Position numbers and translations under genes: made by a program. The notes beneath the pieces were generated by a model. That model saw only the letters and a list, made by a program, of their open reading frames with translations, ran no database searches and was not told where the DNA came from. Shown one piece after another: positions 36,318-44,005 of a DNA stretch of 64,000 nucleotides (position 1 is its first letter; each line of letters opens with the position of its first letter). Source of the stretch: an uncultured Flavobacterium sp. (GTDB lineage: Bacteria > Bacteroidota > Bacteroidia > Flavobacteriales > Flavobacteriaceae); contig NZ_OY730255.1 in NCBI RefSeq assembly GCF_963422545.1, positions 62,001 to 126,000 on the forward strand, given 5' to 3'.

Positions 36318-37496
36318 TTAATATTCGAATGTTCCGTATTCGCTGGTGATTGTAAGCTTTTTAGCATCTGCTGCTTCTACCCGACCTACGATTTGTGCAT
36401 CGACATTGAATGATTTTGAAATCGCAATAATATCTTGTGCAATGTTTTCTGGAACGTAAATTTCCATACGGTGACCGCAATTAAAAACCTGATACATCTC
36501 TTTCCAGTCTGTTTTTGATTGTTCCTGAATTAACTTGAACAATGGCGGAACCGGAAATAAATTGTCTTTTATAATGTGCAGGTTCTGAACAAAATGTAAA
36601 ATTTTTGTCTGTGCTCCTCCACTACAATGCACCATTCCGTGAATATCGTTTGGTGTGTATGTGTCTAAAATTTTCTTTATTATTGGTGCGTAAGTTCTCG
36701 TTGGAGAAAGTACTAATTGACCTGCATTAATTGGGCTATTTTCAACTTCATCAGTTAAATTTACCTGACCTGAATAGATTAATTCTTCGGGAACTGCTGC
36801 ATCGTAACTTTCAGGGTATTTTTTAGCCAAATATTTCCCGAAAACATCATGACGTGCTGATGTTAATCCGTTACTTCCCATTCCGCCATTATAGCTTTTT
36901 TCGTAAGTTGCCTGACCAAAAGAAGTCAAACCAACAATTACGTCGCCTGCTTTAATATTTGCGTTGTCTACCACATCGCTGCGTTTCATACGAGCGGTTA
37001 CGGTAGAATCGACAATTATGGTACGAACTACGTCTCCAACATCGGCAGTTTCTCCTCCTGTTGAATGAATCGTTACTCCAAAAGATTTTAATTCGTTGAT
37101 TAATTCTTCGGTTCCGTTGATGATCGCTGAAATAACTTCGGCCGGAATTAAATTTTTATTTCTTCCAATTGTAGAAGAAAGCAGGATATTATCTGTTGCT
37201 CCAACACATAATAAATCATCGATGTTCATGATTAAAGCATCCTGAGCAATTCCTTTCCAAACTGAAATATCGCCTGTTTCTTTCCAATACATATATGCTA
37301 ATGACGATTTTGTACCAGCACCGTCTGCGTGCATAATCAAGCAATATTCCGGATCTTGTGTTAGATAATCAGGGACAATTTTACAAAATGCTTGAGGAAA
37401 TAAACCTTTATCAATATTTTTTATGGCGTTGTGTACGTCTTCTTTTGATGCCGAAACACCTCTTTGTGCGTACCTTTTGCTAGAATCTGAACTCAT
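36318..37496 (-). CDS. purM: Phosphoribosylformylglycinamidine cyclo-ligase (AIR synthase)
   Basis: A 392-residue enzyme of the PurM/PurL ATP-dependent superfamily. It closes the imidazole ring of AIR in purine synthesis. The glycine-rich 'MHADGAGTKSSLAYMYW', 'ALIMNIDDLLCVGA', 'STGGETADVGD' and 'GLTSFGQATYEKSYNGGMGS' segments are visible. It belongs to the longer Bacteroidota-type PurM group rather than the 345-residue E. coli type. It appears to be a single gene, with guaA of the same pathway about 23 kb away. Confidence 0.88.
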   Translation of the reverse strand: MSSDSSKRYAQRGVSASKEDVHNAIKNIDKGLFPQAFCKIVPDYLTQDPEYCLIMHADGAGTKSSLAYMYWKETGDISVWKGIAQDALIMNIDDLLCVGATDNILLSSTIGRNKNLIPAEVISAIINGTEELINELKSFGVTIHSTGGETADVGDVVRTIIVDSTVTARMKRSDVVDNANIKAGDVIVGLTSFGQATYEKSYNGGMGSNGLTSARHDVFGKYLAKKYPESYDAAVPEELIYSGQVNLTDEVENSPINAGQLVLSPTRTYAPIIKKILDTYTPNDIHGMVHCSGGAQTKILHFVQNLHIIKDNLFPVPPLFKLIQEQSKTDWKEMYQVFNCGHRMEIYVPENIAQDIIAISKSFNVDAQIVGRVEAADAKKLTITSEYGTFEY

Positions 37497-37623
37497 GAAA
37501 CTTAGTTTGTGTTGATGTGGTGCAAAGATAATCCCTTTTTTTAATTCTTAGGGTTATACTATTTAAAATTAGAATTTATTCTATCTAAAATAAATCCTAT
37601 TTTCTTCTAATCTGTGATTGACA

Positions 37624-37659
37624 AAAAAAAACGACAGTTTTTGAATACTGTCGTTTTTT
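37624..37659 (-). terminator. Terminator ending the tiny-gene transcript
   Basis: A-run, stem ACGACAGT/ACTGTCGT, then a T-run; readable from both sides. It does not directly follow any large gene: purM starts 128 bp away pointing away from it, and the GSIII gene already has its own terminator at 37993. It is best explained as ending a short minus-strand transcript starting near 37815. Confidence 0.7.
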
Positions 37660-37708
37660 CGTGTAACTAAATTGTTTTTAAAAATATTCAACATTTGAAG
37701 GCTTATAT

Positions 37709-37801
37709 TTAATTGGCTATTAATGTAACTTGTGGTGTAGGCTTTGCAATTTGGAGAAATATACTAATGTAAAAAATGATTCGAAAGCAAAATTGGCTCA
37801 T
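37709..37801 (-). CDS. Candidate 30-residue small protein gene
   Basis: A 30-codon ORF (start MSQFCFRIIFYISIF, end VTLIAN). A textbook Shine-Dalgarno AGGAG (37808-37812) lies 6 bases before the ATG, which is unusual because most Bacteroidota genes lack one. A complete TTTG-N17-TAAATTTG promoter lies just upstream and a terminator downstream, making a self-contained unit of about 190 nt. The first half is hydrophobic and could span or touch the membrane. The bases GGAGAAA around the Shine-Dalgarno can pair with TTTCTCC inside the ORF. A regulatory RNA is therefore an alternative reading. No homologue is recognised. Confidence 0.45.
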   Translation of the reverse strand: MSQFCFRIIFYISIFLQIAKPTPQVTLIAN

Positions 37802-37821
37802 AACTTTCTCCTTTTCATATT

Positions 37822-37850
37822 CAAATTTAGAAAACTTATAACAAACCAAA
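37822..37850 (-). promoter_or_regulatory. Bacteroidota-type promoter of the tiny gene
   Basis: On the minus strand, TTTG (37847-37850), a 17-bp spacer and TAAATTTG (37822-37829) match the flavobacterial consensus TTTG-N17-23-TAnnTTTG. Transcription would start about 37815, leaving a leader of some 15 nt before the ATG at 37801. Confidence 0.6.
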
Positions 37851-37992
37851 TAAAACATAAATACTTATTTTTCAACACATTATCATCTTTCCGATAAAAT
37901 GTGAGACTATCTCGATGAACTGCTTTTCTTCTACTTTACAACAATAAGAAAAAGACTACTTTGTATAATTCTTTTAACCAAAACATAATCGT

Positions 37993-38027
37993 AAAAAAAA
38001 GCCTGTCTTTTTCAAAACAGGCTTTAA
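37993..38027 (-). terminator. Terminator of the GSIII gene
   Basis: AAAGCCTGT and ACAGGCTTT pair around an 11-nt loop, 18 bp beyond the minus-strand stop at 38045. On the minus strand the stem runs into a T-run. Confidence 0.8.
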
Positions 38028-38044
38028 TTGAATATTTGCGAATG

Positions 38045-40234
38045 TTATTTGGTAAACAACAATTCTCTGTATTTAGTTAAGGTCCAACTTTCGTCGTCTA
38101 CTAATAATTCTAATTTGTCACAGTGATTTCTAATGTCTTCAAAATAAGGTTTTACTTTGTTGCAATATGCTTCTGCCATTTTTTGAGCATCGGTTAACTG
38201 ATTTGCTTTCTTTCTTTCTTCGGTCATTGTCAATACTTTAGAATTTATTCCTTCGATATGACCCGAAATCTCTTTGATTAAAACGATTTGCTCTTTGGCA
38301 ATTGTTTCAAATTCTTTTCCGAAGATTTCTTTCAATCCTTTTACATTTTCAATTAAAGTATTTTGGTAACGAATTGCTGTTGGAATTACGTGGTTTCTTG
38401 CGATATCTCCCAAGACTCTTCCTTCAATCTGAATTTTCTTAGTGTATTCTTCTAATTCTATTTCATAACGCGCTTCGGCTTCAACATGATTTAAAATTCC
38501 CATTTCACTAAACAAATCCAAAGCTTGTTTCGATACTTTAGCCTTAATAGCTTCCGGAGTGGTTTTAAAATTACTTAAACCTCTTTTCGCTGCTTCTTTT
38601 TCCCAGGCATCACTATATCCGTCACCTTCAAAAAGTATTTTCTTAGATTGCTTGATATATTCTCTTAAAACATTAAAGATTGCATCGTCTTTTTTCATGT
38701 CTTTTGACTCGATCAAAGAATCAACTTCAATTTTAAAATCTTTCAATTGTTTTGCCACAATCGCATTCAAGGTTGTCATTGCATTTGAGCAGTTTGCAGT
38801 TGAACCAACGGCTCTAAACTCAAATTTATTTCCTGTAAAGGCAAACGGCGAAGTTCTGTTTCTGTCTGTGTTATCTAAAAGTACGTCCGGAATTTTACCA
38901 ACTACATTTAATTTTAGATCTGTTTTTTCTTCAGGAGATAATTTTCCTGTTGTAACGCTTTCTAATTCTGATAAAACTTTCGTTAACTGTGCTCCAATAA
39001 AAACCGAGATAATTGCCGGCGGCGCTTCATTTGCTCCTAACCTGTGATCGTTGCTTGCTGTTGCGATAGAAGCTCTTAGCAGAGTTTCGTAATCGTTAAC
39101 CGCTTTTATAGTATTAATAAAGAAGGTAAGAAACTGTAAATTGCTCATTGGTGTTTTACTCGGGCTCAATAAGTTAACTCCCGTATCTGTTGCCAGCGAC
39201 CAGTTATTGTGTTTTCCAGATCCGTTTACTCCTTTAAATGGTTTTTCGTGAAATAATACTTTAAAATCATGACGCTCTGCAACTCTTTGCATCACATCCA
39301 TTAATAAGGAGTTGTGATCTACGGCAAGATTTGTTTCTTCAAAAATTGGCGCTAACTCAAATTGGTTGGGTGCAACTTCATTATGACGTGTTTTTACCGG
39401 AATTCCCAATAACATACATTCCTGTTCTAAATCTCTCATGTATGTTAAGGCACGCGTTGGGATAGATCCAAAATAATGATCGTCAAGTTGTTGTCCTTTT
39501 GCAGAGGTATGTCCTAATAAGGTTCTTCCGGTCATCATTAAATCCGGACGAGAATTTGCCAACGCTTTATCGATCAAAAAGTATTCTTGTTCCCAACCTA
39601 AAGTGGCGGTAACTTTTTTTACATTTTTATCGAAATATTTACATACCTCTGTCGCAGCTTCATCCATTGCAGATAATGCTCTTAATAACGGAATTTTATT
39701 ATCTAAAGCTTCGCCTGTATAAGCGATAAAAACTGTTGGAATACATAAAGTTGTTCCGTAAATAAAGGCCGGCGAAGTTGGATCCCACGCTGTGTAACCT
39801 CTGGCTTCGAATGTATTTCTGATTCCTCCGTGCGGAAAGCTTGATGCATCCGGTTCTTGTTGTACCAATTGTGCTCCGCCAAATTTTTCAACAGGATCAC
39901 TTCCATCATAAGAAGTCTCAAAAAAAGCATCATGTTTCTCTGCAGTTGTACCTGTAAGAGGCTGAAACCAGTGTGTATAATGTGTAACTCCTTTGGCAAG
40001 AGCCCATTCTTTCATTCCCATGGCGATATAATCTGCCAGTTTTCTATCTATTTTAGTTCCATGCTGAACTGCATCTCTTACTCCTTTTAAAGCATCTGAA
40101 GTTAAATATTGCTTCATTGCTTTTTCATTAAATACATTTGAACCAAAAATGTTAGATTTTCTATCTATTTCTTCAAAATGTACCGGCTTTCTTGTCGAAG
40201 CTTCTTTTAAAGCTTGAAAACGTAATGTTGACAT
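38045..40234 (-). CDS. glnN: Glutamine synthetase type III
   Basis: A 729-residue enzyme joining ammonia to glutamate with ATP. The length is that of GSIII, not the ~450-residue GSI. GSIII segments are visible: 'GGIRNTFEARGYTAWDP', 'LGWEQEYFLID', 'EVAPNQFELAPIFEETNL', 'GVNGSGKHNNWSLATDTG' and 'NRTSPFAFTGNKFEFRAVGS'. It is cytoplasmic and forms large dodecamers in known members. It diverges from a second glutamine synthetase gene across a 427-bp intergenic region, where a minus-strand TAnnTTTG box (TATATTTG, 40283-40290) could be its -7 element. Confidence 0.95.
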   Translation of the reverse strand: MSTLRFQALKEASTRKPVHFEEIDRKSNIFGSNVFNEKAMKQYLTSDALKGVRDAVQHGTKIDRKLADYIAMGMKEWALAKGVTHYTHWFQPLTGTTAEKHDAFFETSYDGSDPVEKFGGAQLVQQEPDASSFPHGGIRNTFEARGYTAWDPTSPAFIYGTTLCIPTVFIAYTGEALDNKIPLLRALSAMDEAATEVCKYFDKNVKKVTATLGWEQEYFLIDKALANSRPDLMMTGRTLLGHTSAKGQQLDDHYFGSIPTRALTYMRDLEQECMLLGIPVKTRHNEVAPNQFELAPIFEETNLAVDHNSLLMDVMQRVAERHDFKVLFHEKPFKGVNGSGKHNNWSLATDTGVNLLSPSKTPMSNLQFLTFFINTIKAVNDYETLLRASIATASNDHRLGANEAPPAIISVFIGAQLTKVLSELESVTTGKLSPEEKTDLKLNVVGKIPDVLLDNTDRNRTSPFAFTGNKFEFRAVGSTANCSNAMTTLNAIVAKQLKDFKIEVDSLIESKDMKKDDAIFNVLREYIKQSKKILFEGDGYSDAWEKEAAKRGLSNFKTTPEAIKAKVSKQALDLFSEMGILNHVEAEARYEIELEEYTKKIQIEGRVLGDIARNHVIPTAIRYQNTLIENVKGLKEIFGKEFETIAKEQIVLIKEISGHIEGINSKVLTMTEERKKANQLTDAQKMAEAYCNKVKPYFEDIRNHCDKLELLVDDESWTLTKYRELLFTK

Positions 40235-40593
40235 GTATATAAGTTTAAAAATTCGTAATATTTTCTATTGAAAAAAGAAGAACAAATATAAAGAATAAAA
40301 CGCCCTGTTTAAAAGATAAATTTCAGAAAATTATACGAGGATTTTTCAACAGAAGAGAGTTTTTACAAAGAATAATGAATCGTAACTATAGAAATATAAC
40401 AAAACACCTTAGCATTATTCATTAAATAAACATTTTTTCATAATTTCTTAACCCAGAAATTCAAAAATCTACCTTAATTATTACGAATTTATTTTTTTAT
40501 GGTGTTAAAAATTGCTTTTTACAAAATATACCCCTGTCAAAATTGCGCTTCTCTAAAAAATAATAGTCAACTAAACAAAATAGCCCCCTAATT

Positions 40594-40623
40594 TTTGGGA
40601 CTGAAAAAATAAATCTATATTTG
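40594..40623 (+). promoter_or_regulatory. Bacteroidota-type promoter of the GSII gene
   Basis: TTTG (40594-40597), an 18-bp spacer and TATATTTG (40616-40623) match the TTTG-N-TAnnTTTG consensus, about 39 bp before the ATG at 40662. The remaining divergent region (40235-40593) is AT-rich; no clear operator or riboswitch was found there. Confidence 0.65.
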
Positions 40624-40661
40624 ACCCAACGAAAAAAACAAAAAAATTAATTTATATTATT

Positions 40662-41678
40662 ATGGCTAAAATTAAGTTAGAGTACATTTGGTTAGATGGA
40701 TATGAACCAACTCAAAATCTTAGAAGTAAAACTAAAGTTGAAGAGCACGAAAATTTCAAAGGAACATTAGAAGAACTTGGTAACTGGTCATTTGATGGTT
40801 CGTCAACAAAACAAGCTGAAGGAGGTTCTTCAGACTGTCTATTAGTTCCTGTTGCAATTTACCCTGATCCAACTCGTATCAACGGATACTTAGTAATGTC
40901 AGAAGTTATGTATGCTGACGGAACTCCACACCCTTCTAACGGTAGAGCTACGATTGATGATGATAATGATGATTTTTGGTTTGGTTTCGAACAAGAATAT
41001 TTCATCATGGATACTAAAACTTTATTGCCATTAGGTTTCCCTGTTGGAGGTTATCCTGCTCCACAAGGTATGTACTACTGCTCTGTAGGTGGAAAAAACA
41101 CTCACGGAAGAAAATTAGTAGAAGAACATGCTGACTTATGTATTGCTGCAGGTATCAACTTTGAAGGTATTAACCAAGAGGTTGCTTGTGGACAATGGGA
41201 ATTCCAATTATTTGCTAAAGGTGCTAAAAAAGCCGGAGACGAAATTTGGGTTGCAAGATACTTACTAGATCGTTTGACTGAAAAATATGGTTACTATATT
41301 GAATACCACCCAAAACCTCTAGGAGATACAGACTGGAATGGTTCTGGTATGCATGCTAACTTCTCTAACGAGGTGTTAAGAACATGTGGAGACCAAGCTA
41401 CTTACGAAAGAATCTGTGAAGCTTTCCGTCCTGTTACTGCTGAGCACATCGCAGTTTACGGAGCTTACAATGAGCAACGTTTGACTGGTAAACATGAAAC
41501 TGCTTCTATTCACGATTTCTCTTATGGAATTTCAGACAGAGGATGTTCTATCAGAATTCCTTTAATGACTGTTCAAAAAGGATGGAAAGGTTGGTTAGAA
41601 GACAGAAGACCGGCTTCAAACGGAGATCCATACAAAATTGCTGCAAGAATTATCAAAACTGTTAAATCAGCGCTATAA
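40662..41678 (+). CDS. Glutamine synthetase type II (eukaryote-like)
   Basis: A 338-residue enzyme of the short GSII type. Visible motifs: 'WSFDGSSTKQA' (beta-grasp latch), 'FGFEQEYFIMD' (metal-binding Glu), 'NQEVACGQWEFQ', 'WNGSGMHANFS' and the ATP/glutamate-binding 'ISDRGCSIRIP'. It catalyses the same ATP-dependent amination as GSIII. Codons are biased and the promoter is strong-looking, suggesting high expression. It is monocistronic, ending in a terminator. Confidence 0.95.
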   Translation: MAKIKLEYIWLDGYEPTQNLRSKTKVEEHENFKGTLEELGNWSFDGSSTKQAEGGSSDCLLVPVAIYPDPTRINGYLVMSEVMYADGTPHPSNGRATIDDDNDDFWFGFEQEYFIMDTKTLLPLGFPVGGYPAPQGMYYCSVGGKNTHGRKLVEEHADLCIAAGINFEGINQEVACGQWEFQLFAKGAKKAGDEIWVARYLLDRLTEKYGYYIEYHPKPLGDTDWNGSGMHANFSNEVLRTCGDQATYERICEAFRPVTAEHIAVYGAYNEQRLTGKHETASIHDFSYGISDRGCSIRIPLMTVQKGWKGWLEDRRPASNGDPYKIAARIIKTVKSAL

Positions 41679-41700
41679 TTTAAAGCTTAAAATATATTCT

Positions 41701-41736
41701 AAAAAGTGCCTTCGTAATTGTTGGCACTTTTTTTTG
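41701..41736 (+). terminator. Terminator of the GSII gene
   Basis: AAAAAGTGCC and GGCACTTTTT pair around a 12-nt loop and end in a T-run, 23 bp after the stop codon. Confidence 0.85.
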
Positions 41737-41776
41737 GGTCGTAATTTTGTCATTTCGATTTCTATATTTTTTTTCA

Positions 41777-41858
41777 GGAGCTAATCCCGCTATCCGTTGC
41801 AATCTTTTGTGGCGAACCCCGCCACAAAAGGATTTCCACTTCTATCGGGGCTAGGGCA
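41777..41858. repeat. GC-richer nested hairpin element
   Basis: A central hairpin (ATCTTTTGTGGC with GCCACAAAAGGAT) is enclosed by a second pair (GCTAATCCCGCTATCC against CTATCGGGGCTAGGGC). The element is more GC-rich than its surroundings and lies alone in the 540-bp gap between the GSII and TerC genes. No ORF covers it. Confidence 0.6.
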
Positions 41859-42009
41859 AACATTTTCTTAAGAATCTTTTCGTTTAGTTTGCTTCATTCG
41901 AACATTAGATCTCCGTTAGAAACTCGACAAAGATTGGCGAATATATGAACCAAAATACTAGTGTGATCCCTTGTTCCTTGGGATGACAAAAAGTAATAGT
42001 AAAAAGAAA

Positions 42010-42060
42010 AAATCCGTGTAAATCTGCGTTTTCGCAAAGCGAATCCGTGTCATCCGTGTA
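42010..42060. repeat. Copy of the 'AATCTGCGTTTTCGC' palindrome family
   Basis: AATCCGTGTAAATCTGCG and GTTTTCGCAAAGCGAA followed by 'TCCGTGTCATCCGTGT' closely match half of the 169-bp unit at 20 kb. It is a single dispersed copy, with the central stem TTCGCAAAGCGAA. Confidence 0.6.
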
Positions 42061-42215
42061 CCATTTACCACAATCATCTCATGATAACAAAACCAGCATC
42101 GCTAAGAGTTCGCAAATCTTCAAGTTTATTCAGAATTTGAACACAACTTTTCGATAATAAATTTTTAAGTTAAACTTCAAAAACTATCTTTGTAAATCAT
42201 TTAAAAAATATCATA

Positions 42216-43178
42216 ATGGTTTGGATTTTCTTTTTAATAGCTGTTGTAATTATTCTTGCTTTAGACTTGGGCGTTTTCAATAAAACACCACATATTATTA
42301 GCACCAAAGAAGCAAGTAAATGGACTCTAATTTGGGTAACACTTTCATTCTTATTTTCAGGAGTAATTTACTGGCTATATACCACAGACTATATTGCAAA
42401 TCCTGATCAGCTGAAACCTGCCGTAGCTTCAATGAAGTTTATTACCGGTTATTTAATCGAATTATCTTTAAGCGTTGATAACATATTTGTAATTGCGATT
42501 ATCTTCGCTTCTTTTAAAATTCCGCAAAAATACCAACACCGTGTTTTATTTTGGGGAATCCTTGGTGCAATCATTTTCCGCGGATTAATGATTTTCTTTG
42601 GAGTAATGCTTATCAATAAATTTACGTGGACGACTTATGTATTTGGTGCTTTCTTAATTTTTACGGCTTTGAAAATGTTATTTTCAGGCGAAGGCGAAGA
42701 TTTTCACCCAAAAGATTCATTCGTATACAAAGCACTTGGTAAAGTTGTTCCGATTACCTCACAAATGGATGGTGAGAAATTTTTCATTACTACAAAAACG
42801 GCCAAAAAAGCTGCAACTCCTTTATTTGTAGCCTTGATTGTTATCGAAGTTATGGACGTTCTTTTTGCTTTAGACAGTGTTCCGGCAATTCTTGCTATTA
42901 CATCAGATCCGTTTTTAGTGTTTAGTTCTAATATTTTTGCCATTTTAGGTTTACGTTCAATGTATTTCTTCCTGGCAAATATGCTGGCGAAATTCAGTTT
43001 CTTAGAATACAGTTTGGTTGCTATTTTAGCTTTCGTTGGATTAAAGATGATTCTTCATGATTTTATTCATGTTCCAGAATGGGCTTCTTTAGGTTTTATT
43101 GCTCTTTCGCTTTTAGTGGGAATTTTGGTTTCTTTAAAATTTGGAGAAGAAAAAGAACTTACGGATTCAAACAAATAA
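42216..43178 (+). CDS. TerC family integral membrane protein (Alx-like)
   Basis: A 320-residue protein with about nine membrane spans. The family's acidic membrane motifs are present: 'YLIELSLSVDNIFVIAI' near residue 85 and 'VIEVMDVLFALDSVPAILAI' near 215. TerC/Alx proteins are linked to manganese export and to metallation of exported proteins. No manganese (yybP-ykoY) riboswitch is visible upstream. A -7-like TATCTTTG lies at 42185-42192. It is a single gene closed by a terminator. Confidence 0.9.
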   Translation: MVWIFFLIAVVIILALDLGVFNKTPHIISTKEASKWTLIWVTLSFLFSGVIYWLYTTDYIANPDQLKPAVASMKFITGYLIELSLSVDNIFVIAIIFASFKIPQKYQHRVLFWGILGAIIFRGLMIFFGVMLINKFTWTTYVFGAFLIFTALKMLFSGEGEDFHPKDSFVYKALGKVVPITSQMDGEKFFITTKTAKKAATPLFVALIVIEVMDVLFALDSVPAILAITSDPFLVFSSNIFAILGLRSMYFFLANMLAKFSFLEYSLVAILAFVGLKMILHDFIHVPEWASLGFIALSLLVGILVSLKFGEEKELTDSNK

Positions 43179-43212
43179 TAATTTTCTTGAAATACTTGAA
43201 ATATATAAGCAT

Positions 43213-43242
43213 AAAAAAGGAGATCGTTTGATCTCCTTTTTT
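43213..43242. terminator. Bidirectional terminator between the terC-like and lipoprotein genes
   Basis: AAAAAAGGAGATC and GATCTCCTTTTTT pair perfectly around a 4-nt loop. It serves the plus-strand TerC gene and the convergent minus-strand lipoprotein gene ending at 43258. Confidence 0.85.
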
Positions 43243-43257
43243 TATGTCTACTGAATA

Positions 43258-43791
43258 TTAATTCAATCTCTTAACATTACTGTCATCAATATTGTATTTC
43301 TTGATAACGGCATTGTAATCTGAATAATCTGGTTTAACCGATTTACCAGTAGTAGAAAAAGCTCCTGGCACAATTACGATTCTAAATGTTTGATTTTTTA
43401 TAAATTCAGGTGTTAAAGCTAAATCATAATTTCCACCTGCAAAAATTGTAAAATCTGATTTACTAAAGTCAAAATCGTAATCAAAATTCCCCTTTGAAGT
43501 ATAAACAGTTCTTGGTATTTGTTGCCAGATTGGAGTAGTTGGATTAATAGTTCCCGTTAATCTATAGATCAAAATTACATCAGAATCAAAAATTACAGGT
43601 GTTAATTTTTGATAGATATTATAACCATCTGTACTATTATAACTAAAATTTACATTTTGAAGTTCAAAAACTTCAGCAACTGGGCCCTCTGGTCCTTGTG
43701 GTCCATCCAATCCCGGAGGTCCTTCAGGTCCTGTACAACTAGAAAATGCGATTAATCCAACGACTGCGAAAAGGGTAAGTATCTTTTTCAT
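43258..43791 (-). CDS. Collagen-like lipoprotein
   Basis: The ATG at 43791 gives a lipoprotein signal (MKKILTLFAVVGLIAFSSC) and a 177-residue protein; the frame opens earlier without support. Right after the lipidated Cys comes a short collagen-type Gly-x-y run (GPEGPPGLDGPQGPEGP), then a beta-rich globular domain of about 150 residues. The run probably forms a stalk or trimer that holds the domain off the membrane. Function of the domain is unknown. Confidence 0.8.
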   Translation of the reverse strand: MKKILTLFAVVGLIAFSSCTGPEGPPGLDGPQGPEGPVAEVFELQNVNFSYNSTDGYNIYQKLTPVIFDSDVILIYRLTGTINPTTPIWQQIPRTVYTSKGNFDYDFDFSKSDFTIFAGGNYDLALTPEFIKNQTFRIVIVPGAFSTTGKSVKPDYSDYNAVIKKYNIDDSNVKRLN

Positions 43792-43952
43792 AATTTTTAT
43801 TTTTTTAAGATTTATAAAGGTATTCCAAAAACCAAACCAAAAAAAGAGAAACATAATTTTTTTCCTATTTTTTTTAATCTTATCTACATTTATTAAATCA
43901 TTTCACTCGTAAAACACACGTAATCAAAGGGGAAACAAAAAAAATATTATTC

Positions 43953-43985
43953 AAAAAAAAGCACCCGATTTTAACGGATGCTTTA
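43953..43985 (-). terminator. Terminator of the large T9SS protein gene
   Basis: An AAAGCACCCG/CGGATGCTTT stem with A- and T-runs, 20 bp past the stop at 44006 on the minus strand. Confidence 0.75.
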
Positions 43986-44005
43986 AATAAGATTTATAAA
44001 TTAAT

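Noticed and set aside
42061..42215. Manganese (yybP-ykoY) riboswitch ahead of the TerC gene
   Set aside because: No matching conserved loops; only an AT-rich promoter region.
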